A stretch of 64,000 bases of DNA from Galbibacter sp. BG1 (GTDB lineage: Bacteria > Bacteroidota > Bacteroidia > Flavobacteriales > Flavobacteriaceae), in assembly GCF_013391805.1 (NCBI RefSeq), contig NZ_CP058364.1, positions 1,736,501 through 1,800,500 of the forward strand, in the 5' to 3' direction. Each line of letters begins with the position of its first letter. Within the stretch, counting starts at the first letter, position 1. A model generated the notes under the pieces. The model did no database searches, was not told the DNA's origin, and saw only the letters and a program-made list of their open reading frames with translations. Shown here in pieces: positions 58,632 to 64,000 of this stretch. The position numbers and the translations under genes are program-made.

Positions 58632-59048
58632 TTCTTTGGTAGAATTCTTGAAATAAAAGTAAAAAGATGGAAGGTGTAAATTTAAAAAAATCAAAAAAAT
58701 TTATTCACAAATAATTGATTATCAGATTTTTGATTCAATTTGGTTGCAAATGAATTTAGTTTTTATTGAGCTAATTAAATCAAATATTAAAGGATATGAA
58801 TTATCAACGAATAAAATCAACTCAAAGCATTGAAAATTAGAGTTATTAACAATTGGAATCGAGAAGATCAATTGAAGACCGAAAGTGAAAAAGAATTTTA
58901 ATATATCATTTCATTCCCTTACTAATGCTGTCAGTATATAAAATGGTAATGCAAATGAAAGAGAAGTGGATTTAGCTTATGTTAGTTTTGAACTAACTTG
59001 CAACAGAAAGTGATGTAAATCCATTTAGAAACATTCGATAAATAACAA

Positions 59049-59708
59049 ATGAAAAATGTAATTATCATTTCTACTGAACATAAAGAGTCTGGAAAATGCA
59101 ATTCCGATGAATTATTAAAAATTGTGGAGTCGATTAAACCTGAAGTAATTTTTGAAGAGCAGCCAGATGACGATAAATATCGCGATTATTATTCGAACCA
59201 GCAATCCTTTAGGTCGCTAGAAGTACAGACTATTATTAAATATAAGCAGAACTATGAAATTGTAAATATACCGGTAGACAAACCGATAAATGAATATGTT
59301 TCTTTATACTTGCTAAGTCGCTTTGCAAATATGTTTAAACAATATGAAGATTATAAAGACTGGATTAGGGAGCATTGTTTCTTAAGAGATAAAGATGGGT
59401 TTGCATTTTTGAATAGTAAAGAGTGCTCTGAGCTGAACAAAAAAAAGATATTACTTGAAAAACAAATAATCTCTAATAGTGGATTTGTACAAAATGACTT
59501 GAATAGTCTTTATAATCAATTCCATCATGAAGTAGATTTGAGAGAAATAGCCATGATTGAGAATATTTTAAAGTTCTGTCAATCAAGAAAATTTAATAGA
59601 GCCATTTTCTTTCTTGGATATTCTCACAGAGAATCTATTAGAAGCAAAATTCCAAAATATGAATTATTAAAGAGCCCCCAAATTGAATGGACGTTTTATA
59701 ATGAATGA
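59049..59708 (+). CDS. TraB/TIKI-like orphan protein (tentative)
   Basis: The 219-residue protein begins VIIISTEHKESGKCNSDELL, then VESIKPEVIFEEQPDDDKYR. This resembles the TraB family pattern of a strand with His, a helix and a KPxVxxxE strand. The end (REIAMIENILKFC ... RAIFFLGYSHRESI) resembles the second conserved region with a G-x-x-H motif. TraB/TIKI proteins are putative metalloproteases. The gene is a single cargo ORF next to the integrase. Function unknown; defence or antitoxin roles are only possibilities. Confidence 0.55.
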   Translation: MKNVIIISTEHKESGKCNSDELLKIVESIKPEVIFEEQPDDDKYRDYYSNQQSFRSLEVQTIIKYKQNYEIVNIPVDKPINEYVSLYLLSRFANMFKQYEDYKDWIREHCFLRDKDGFAFLNSKECSELNKKKILLEKQIISNSGFVQNDLNSLYNQFHHEVDLREIAMIENILKFCQSRKFNRAIFFLGYSHRESIRSKIPKYELLKSPQIEWTFYNE

Positions 59709-59724
59709 AATTATTATAAAAAGC

Positions 59725-60963
59725 TTAAAACGATTTTGTGTCCTTAAAATTTACTTTTTCATTAAAAACCTTTTTCAATTTCTGAACATCATCACTTAGC
59801 TTACGGTCAACTATTTTAGCATAGTGCTGGGTAGTTTTTAAAGATTTATGTCCAAGCATTTTGCTGACAGATTCAATAGGTACTCCATTGGAAAGAGTTA
59901 CTGTAGTGGCAAAGGTATGTCGAGCAATGTGAAAGGTAAGGTTTTTGTTGATTTCACAAAGATTTGCAATCTCTTTCAAGTAATTATTGGTTTTTTGATT
60001 ACTTGACATGGGAAGCAGAGGTGATCCCTGTTGCTTTTTACTGTAATATTTAGCGATGATATTTCTGGCTGCTGGGAGCAAAGGGATATTACTGATAGTT
60101 CCGGTTTTGGTACGCTTCACCTTAATCCATTGTTCGCCGTCAATACCTAAAATAATATCATCATGAGTCAATTTGGTGACATCAATATATGCGAGGCCGG
60201 TAAAGCAAGAAAAAATGAATACATCCCGAACTTGTTCTAGCCGTTGATTTGATAATTCTTTATCAATAAGTTTATTCAATTCTTGCTTAGTTAAGAACTC
60301 TTTCTCTATTTCATGTGTTCGTAGTTTGAAATTATAAAAAGGATCTTTTTCTATCCATCCGTTTGCATGACAAATACGAATTATTTTTTTGAAATACGAT
60401 AGATATTTCATAGCTGAGTTATGGGAAAGGTCGACAGTAGTCTTTAAGTAATAAATAAAGTGGTTGATATATTTTACATCAATGTCTTTTACTAAATAAT
60501 CTATGGAAGAATAAGTAGCTTTATTGAAATTGGATACATGACTTTTTGTTGTTTTATAGCGCTGAAGGGTTCTGGCAGTATAATCTTTACCGACCAGTTT
60601 TGCCATTCTTGAGTTGTGTTCATCAAATACATTAAGGATGTCTTTTCTGGAATCATCTTTTCCTAAATACCGGTTGCGAAGTTTTAGGGCTGATATATCT
60701 TGTTGCTTGTCCATCATTTCCTGATAAGCCCGATATACATTTTTTTTAATCATATCCAGGTTTCTATTTACCTCCTTAGCAGTAGGAGAAGAGCCCATGA
60801 GTTTATTGGCCTTAGCATTCCATTTCTCCAAACTCACCTTTAAAAAGGTGCTTAGTTCGGCACGCTCTCCACTATAAGTAATACGTAAATAAATGGTTCC
60901 AAGCTCTAAGTCTTTTGCTTTGCTCTTTCTAATATAAAATAGGATAGATAATAAGTCTTGCAT
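59725..60963 (-). CDS. tyrosine-family integrase of the island
   Basis: The 412-residue recombinase has an arm-type N-terminal region and an SAM-like core-binding domain (about 110-205), then catalytic residues His345-Arg348 (FHIARHTFA), His372 (LGHKSLKTT) and nucleophile Tyr381 (HYAK). The position of the first catalytic Arg in the CFTGLAYIDV block is Ala258. The same change is known in CTnDOT-type integrases of Bacteroidota, so the enzyme is probably active. It lies next to the right attachment site and tRNA-Leu, its likely target. Confidence 0.92.
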   Translation of the reverse strand: MQDLLSILFYIRKSKAKDLELGTIYLRITYSGERAELSTFLKVSLEKWNAKANKLMGSSPTAKEVNRNLDMIKKNVYRAYQEMMDKQQDISALKLRNRYLGKDDSRKDILNVFDEHNSRMAKLVGKDYTARTLQRYKTTKSHVSNFNKATYSSIDYLVKDIDVKYINHFIYYLKTTVDLSHNSAMKYLSYFKKIIRICHANGWIEKDPFYNFKLRTHEIEKEFLTKQELNKLIDKELSNQRLEQVRDVFIFSCFTGLAYIDVTKLTHDDIILGIDGEQWIKVKRTKTGTISNIPLLPAARNIIAKYYSKKQQGSPLLPMSSNQKTNNYLKEIANLCEINKNLTFHIARHTFATTVTLSNGVPIESVSKMLGHKSLKTTQHYAKIVDRKLSDDVQKLKKVFNEKVNFKDTKSF

Positions 60964-61050
60964 AGGTTACACCTTTTTCTATTTCAAAAGTAGTAGAAAG
61001 CAATCACATATTAAAATCACAAAACATTGATATTTAGCAATTTAACATCT

Positions 61051-61062
61051 ATTCGGGCGCAC
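61051..61062. repeat. inverted copy of a left-end 12-mer, possible arm site
   Basis: ATTCGGGCGCAC is the reverse complement of 41841-41852. The following CCCGAAGTGCATCCGAATC has related half-sites. Both copies lie near the island ends, where integrase arm sites occur. Confidence 0.4.
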
Positions 61063-61141
61063 CTGTATTGACACCCGAAGTGCATCCGAATCATTCACAT
61101 TTTAGTTGATTTCAATTGAATTTAAATGAATACAAGGAATT

Positions 61142-61178
61142 AAAAAACCCTGTAAAATCTGGCGTTTTACAGGGTTTT
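61142..61178. terminator. terminator between integrase gene and tRNA-Leu
   Basis: The 10-bp arms CCCTGTAAAA (61148-61157) and TTTTACAGGG (61165-61174) are followed by T runs on both strands. On the minus strand it ends the tRNA transcript, replacing the original terminator at 41728-41762 after insertion of the island. Confidence 0.75.
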
Positions 61179-61195
61179 AATATCAATTAATATGT

Positions 61196-61213
61196 TAAAA
61201 GTACTCGAGGTGG
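61196..61213. other. right attachment site overlapping the tRNA-Leu 3' end
   Basis: The 18-bp repeat is identical to 41764-41781. Twelve nt belong to the tRNA acceptor end, six lie just downstream. Confidence 0.75.
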
Positions 61214-61283
61214 GAATCGAACCCACACTCCCGAAAGAACTGGATTTTGAATCCAGCGCGTCTACCAATTCCGCCACTCGAGC
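61202..61283 (-). tRNA. tRNA-Leu (CAA)
   Basis: The 82-nt sequence folds as a class II tRNA: acceptor GCTCGAG paired with CTCGAGT (G1-U72 wobble), D arm GGCGGAATTGGTAGACGC, anticodon arm CTGGA-TTCAAAA-TCCAG with anticodon CAA, a variable arm and T arm GTGGG-TTCGATT-CCCAC. CCA is not encoded. Its 3' end is the island attachment site, and a GIY-YIG gene ends 1 nt upstream of its 5' end. Confidence 0.95.
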
Positions 61284-61284
61284 A

Positions 61285-61533
61285 TTATGTGTTTGAATCT
61301 CTGAGAGTTCTAAGATACTCTTTACCAACTCCAGATTTCCAATATTTCTCTCTTTGTCGACCTTCTTTTCTGTCTTTGCAAATCTCGGAAAAAATTAATT
61401 TAAACGGAAGATAAGGTTTAGTTGTTTTTTCTCTGCCGTTATTATGCCGTTTTAATCTTTCTTCCAGATTGCTGGTCATTCCAACGTATATGTAATTTCT
61501 AGTCGTGCTCGATATTGCATATACAGTAATCAT
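61285..61533 (-). CDS. GIY-YIG nuclease domain protein abutting tRNA-Leu
   Basis: The 82-residue single-domain nuclease has VYAISSTTRNYIYVGMTSNLEERLKRHNNG (GIY and YIG strands with the catalytic Arg in LEERL) and a C-terminal EKYWKSGVGKEYLR. The stop codon ends one base before tRNA-Leu nt 1, so mRNA and tRNA would be one transcript, probably separated by RNase P. A 5' copy of the same tRNA lies upstream of this gene. It may be a selfish element that uses the tRNA; it lies outside the integrase island. Confidence 0.88.
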   Translation of the reverse strand: MITVYAISSTTRNYIYVGMTSNLEERLKRHNNGREKTTKPYLPFKLIFSEICKDRKEGRQREKYWKSGVGKEYLRTLRDSNT

Positions 61534-61550
61534 AAAATCAATTCCAAATT

Positions 61551-61619
61551 AGCGCGCCTGCCTGTCGGCAGACAGGTCTACCAATTCCGCCCTGCCTACC
61601 GCAGGCAGGCACTCGAGCA
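61551..61619 (-). pseudogene. tRNA-Leu 5' fragment (nt 1-29) split by two palindromic insertions
   Basis: The fragment repeats tRNA-Leu nt 1-29 plus one upstream base, and diverges two bases into the anticodon stem. Its first insertion, CCTGCCTACCGCAGGCAGG (61591-61609), lies between nt 9 and 10; the other, CCTGCCTGTCGGCAGACAGG (61557-61576), lies between nt 23 and 24. Outside the insertions it is identical to the intact gene. It cannot make a tRNA. Confidence 0.88.
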
Positions 61620-61795
61620 ATTGCATTTAAGAAACCATTGCGTTCTCTCAAATTTGGAATGCAAAACTATAAAATTTTTTTATATCTTCAAGATAAAATT
61701 ACCAACAAATATAGTTTTAGAGTAAAAATAAATTTCTAAATTTGCACCTCGTTTTGAGAAGCGACAGATAATTAACTACTAAACAAGATATTAGA

Positions 61796-62737
61796 ATGTC
61801 ATATTCGGTGCCAGATCCAAAGATTTTTGCATGTACGCAAAGTCAAGTTTTAGGAGAGAAAATTGCTAAAGCGTTTGGTGCAGAATTGGGCAGGGTTGCG
61901 TTTACTAGGTATAGCGACGGTGAGTTTCAACCGTCTTTTGAAGAGTCCGTTCGTGGAACAAGGGTTTTTATTATTGGTTCTACCAATCCAAGTTCAGAGA
62001 ATTTAATGGAGATGTTGTTAATGTTGGATGCTGCCAAAAGAGCATCGGCTAGACACATTACGGCTGTTATGCCATATTTTGGTTGGGCCAGGCAAGATAG
62101 AAAAGATAAACCTAGAGTTCCAATTGGAGCAAAGCTGGTTGCTAAACTATTGGAGTCTGCAGGTGCAACGAGAATTATCACCATGGATCTCCACGCCGAC
62201 CAAATTCAAGGGTTCTTCGAGAAACCAGTAGATCATTTATTTGCGTCTACTATTTTCTTACCTTATTTAAAGGATTTGAAACTGGAGAATTTAACTATGG
62301 CCTCCCCAGATATGGGAGGGTCTAAAAGAGCTTATGCTTATTCCAAGTTTTTAAGTTCAGATGTGGTTATTTGTTACAAGCAGCGAAAGAAAGCCAATGT
62401 AATAGACCATATGGAACTTATTGGGGAGGTGAGCGGAAAAAATGTGGTATTGGTAGACGATATGGTAGATACCGCGGGTACCTTAACCAAAGCTGCCGAT
62501 CTTATGATGGAGAAAGGGGCGTTAAGTGTTAGGGCTATCTGTACCCATGCATTGCTTTCGGGAAATGCATACGAAAGAATTGAAAAGTCTAGGCTTACAG
62601 AATTAATCGTAACCGATTCTATTCCGCCTAAACAAGAGAGTGAAAAAGTTAGAGTGTTAAGCTGTGCCGATCTCTTTGCAGATGTAATGCATCGAGTACA
62701 CCACAATACGTCTATAAGCTCGAAATTTTTAATGTAA
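61796..62737 (+). CDS. prs: ribose-phosphate pyrophosphokinase
   Basis: The 313-residue enzyme makes PRPP from ribose 5-phosphate and ATP. Motifs: RYSDGEFQPSFEESVRG, PYFGWARQDRKDKPR, MDLHADQIQGFF and the PRPP site VVLVDDMVDTAGTL. A -7 box TAAATTTG at 61737-61744 precedes it. The downstream L25 gene is 21 bp away, a common order in flavobacteria (prs-rplY-pth). Confidence 0.97.
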   Translation: MSYSVPDPKIFACTQSQVLGEKIAKAFGAELGRVAFTRYSDGEFQPSFEESVRGTRVFIIGSTNPSSENLMEMLLMLDAAKRASARHITAVMPYFGWARQDRKDKPRVPIGAKLVAKLLESAGATRIITMDLHADQIQGFFEKPVDHLFASTIFLPYLKDLKLENLTMASPDMGGSKRAYAYSKFLSSDVVICYKQRKKANVIDHMELIGEVSGKNVVLVDDMVDTAGTLTKAADLMMEKGALSVRAICTHALLSGNAYERIEKSRLTELIVTDSIPPKQESEKVRVLSCADLFADVMHRVHHNTSISSKFLM

Positions 62738-62758
62738 ATTATTTAATTTTTATATATA

Positions 62759-63373
62759 ATGAAGTCAATTACAATTAAAGGATCTCAAAGAGAAAGCGTG
62801 GGCAAAGTAGCTACTAAAGCCTTACGTAATGCTGGACAGGTACCTTGCGTATTATACGGAGGGGAAAAACCATTACACTTTTCAGCTGATGATGTAGCAT
62901 TTAAAGACTTGGTGTACACTCCAAATGCGCACACTGTAGTTATTTCATTAGAAAATGGTGATAAGTACAATGCAATTTTGCAAGACATTCAATTTCACCC
63001 AGTTTCTGATGCTATTCTACACATCGATTTCTATCAGTTATTTGATGATAAAGAAGTAACGATGGAAATTCCTGTAAGAAAGGTTGGAAACTCTCCAGGG
63101 GTTATTGCTGGGGGTGTTTTACGTATGAACCAACGTAAACTTAAGGTAAAAGCAGTTCCTGCTAACTTGCCAGATTATATCGATGCCGATGTTTCTAAAC
63201 TGGAAATTGGTAATAAATTATACGTTACGCAAGTGGGTAACGACGATTACAAAATTATGCACCCAGACAACACAGTAGTTTGTCAAGTAAGAGTATCTCG
63301 TGCTGCTATGAAAGCTGCTCAAGATGCTGCCAAAGAAGAAAAAGCTGCGGTTAAGAAACCAGCTGCAGAATAA
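62759..63373 (+). CDS. rplY: 50S ribosomal protein L25 (general stress protein Ctc type)
   Basis: The 204-residue protein has the N-terminal 5S rRNA-binding L25 domain (about 1-95; [19 protein letters not shown]) and the TL5/Ctc C-terminal beta domain (about 100-185), then a lysine- and alanine-rich tail. It is co-transcribed with prs and ended by a strong terminator. Confidence 0.96.
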   Translation: MKSITIKGSQRESVGKVATKALRNAGQVPCVLYGGEKPLHFSADDVAFKDLVYTPNAHTVVISLENGDKYNAILQDIQFHPVSDAILHIDFYQLFDDKEVTMEIPVRKVGNSPGVIAGGVLRMNQRKLKVKAVPANLPDYIDADVSKLEIGNKLYVTQVGNDDYKIMHPDNTVVCQVRVSRAAMKAAQDAAKEEKAAVKKPAAE

Positions 63374-63392
63374 GGAAATAATTTTTCTATAC

Positions 63393-63424
63393 AAAAAGCA
63401 CCTCTTATTTTCGAGGTGCTTTTT
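63393..63424 (+). terminator. terminator after rplY
   Basis: The 12-bp arms AAAAAGCACCTC and GAGGTGCTTTTT with an 8-nt loop end in a T run. The T run merges with a -7-like TATTTTTG (63424-63431) that may start pth transcription. Confidence 0.88.
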
Positions 63425-63446
63425 ATTTTTGTAATATACTTATATT

Positions 63447-64000
63447 ATGAAATCCTTTTTTAAAAATCTCTTTTCAAAAGACAAAGACGATATAGATCCA
63501 ATGAAGAAGTTTTTAGTAGCAGGCCTTGGCAATATTGGTAACGAATACGCAAATACAAGGCATAATATTGGTTTTAAGATTCTCGATTTTTTTGCTGAAA
63601 GGGAAGCATTTTCTTTCGAAACAAATAAATTGGGGGCTACCGCTACTTATAAATTTAAAGGTCGGACTTTTATTTTGCTGAAGCCCAGTACTTATATGAA
63701 TTTGAGTGGAAAAGCCGTAAAATATTGGATGACCAAAGAAAAGATTGCGCCTGAAAATCTTTTGGTAATTACCGATGATATTAACCTTCCATTCGGGACC
63801 ATTCGCCTAAAGACCAAAGGTAGCGATGGAGGTCACAATGGATTAAAGGATATTCAGCAGCAATTAGGCACCACCGTTTACAACCGTTTTCGTTTTGGTG
63901 TTGGTGCCGATTTTTCCAAAGGGAAACAGGTAGATTATGTGCTTGGGGAGTGGAGCGATGAAGAGAATGGTAAAATGAAAGAACGATTGGAGCGTTCTGT
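63447..64000 (+). CDS. pth: peptidyl-tRNA hydrolase, 3' truncated by the window end
   Basis: The open frame runs to the window edge with 184 residues visible. Pth recycles peptidyl-tRNA. Motifs: FLVAGLGNIGNEYANTRHNIGF (catalytic His), LLKPSTYMNLSGKAV and GSDGGHNGLKDI. The ATG at 63447 adds an 18-residue basic leader seen in flavobacterial homologues; ATG 63501 would give the short form. Confidence 0.95.
   Translation, partial: MKSFFKNLFSKDKDDIDPMKKFLVAGLGNIGNEYANTRHNIGFKILDFFAEREAFSFETNKLGATATYKFKGRTFILLKPSTYMNLSGKAVKYWMTKEKIAPENLLVITDDINLPFGTIRLKTKGSDGGHNGLKDIQQQLGTTVYNRFRFGVGADFSKGKQVDYVLGEWSDEENGKMKERLERS

Overview
The window is chromosomal DNA of a member of the Flavobacteriaceae (Bacteroidota). 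Evidence: a full-length type IX secretion protein SprA in the order maeB-ruvA-sprA-gcvH, a PorP/SprF-like protein, a SusD-like lipoprotein, a flavobacterial caa3-type oxidase assembly cluster, Bacteroidota promoters (TTG about 20 nt before TAnnTTTG), weak Shine-Dalgarno signals and AT-rich spacers. Genus cannot be fixed from sequence alone.

Layout. 1-16 kb: end of a SusD gene, ruvB, a cytochrome P450, queG, a RelE/ParE-type toxin-antitoxin pair, maeB, ruvA, sprA (7.1 kb), gcvH and a VanZ-like gene. 16-29 kb: two TonB-type proteins, a haem O/cytochrome oxidase cluster with SCO and DUF420 assembly factors, a MacAB-TolC-like exporter operon, tsaB. 29-42 kb: MscS channel, dodecin, PiT phosphate transporter fused to a PhoU-like tail, GH43-like enzyme, Nfu scaffold, PorP/SprF protein, gamma carbonic anhydrase, fabD, small proteins and a lipoprotein sulfatase. 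61-64 kb: tRNA-Leu, a GIY-YIG gene, prs, the L25 gene and the start of pth.

The most informative part is 41.76-61.21 kb. An exact 18-bp direct repeat (41764-41781 and 61196-61213) bounds it. The right copy covers the last 12 nt of an intact tRNA-Leu(CAA) gene and a tyrosine integrase lies next to it. I read this as a 19.4-kb integrative mobilisable island. It carries a complete type II-C CRISPR-Cas system (39 repeats, cas2, cas1, a 1498-aa Cas9, tracrRNA), an XRE regulator divergent from a HEPN operon, a mobilisation and replication backbone (HTH, SF3-like helicase, Toprim primase, MobC, MobA, coiled-coil protein) with a putative oriT and an 11-bp-phased iteron region, and a TraB-like orphan gene. 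The mobilisation module is visibly more GC-rich than the CRISPR and HEPN parts, so the island looks mosaic.

Three things deserve most attention. First, a HEPN protein whose C-terminal ~105-aa domain recurs as three separate small proteins downstream, a possible undescribed system. Second, a GIY-YIG nuclease gene sits between an intact tRNA-Leu and a duplicated 5' fragment of the same tRNA, and that fragment is itself split by two palindromes. Third, the CRISPR repeat contains a good match to a Bacteroidota promoter, suggesting that each spacer may be transcribed from its own repeat.
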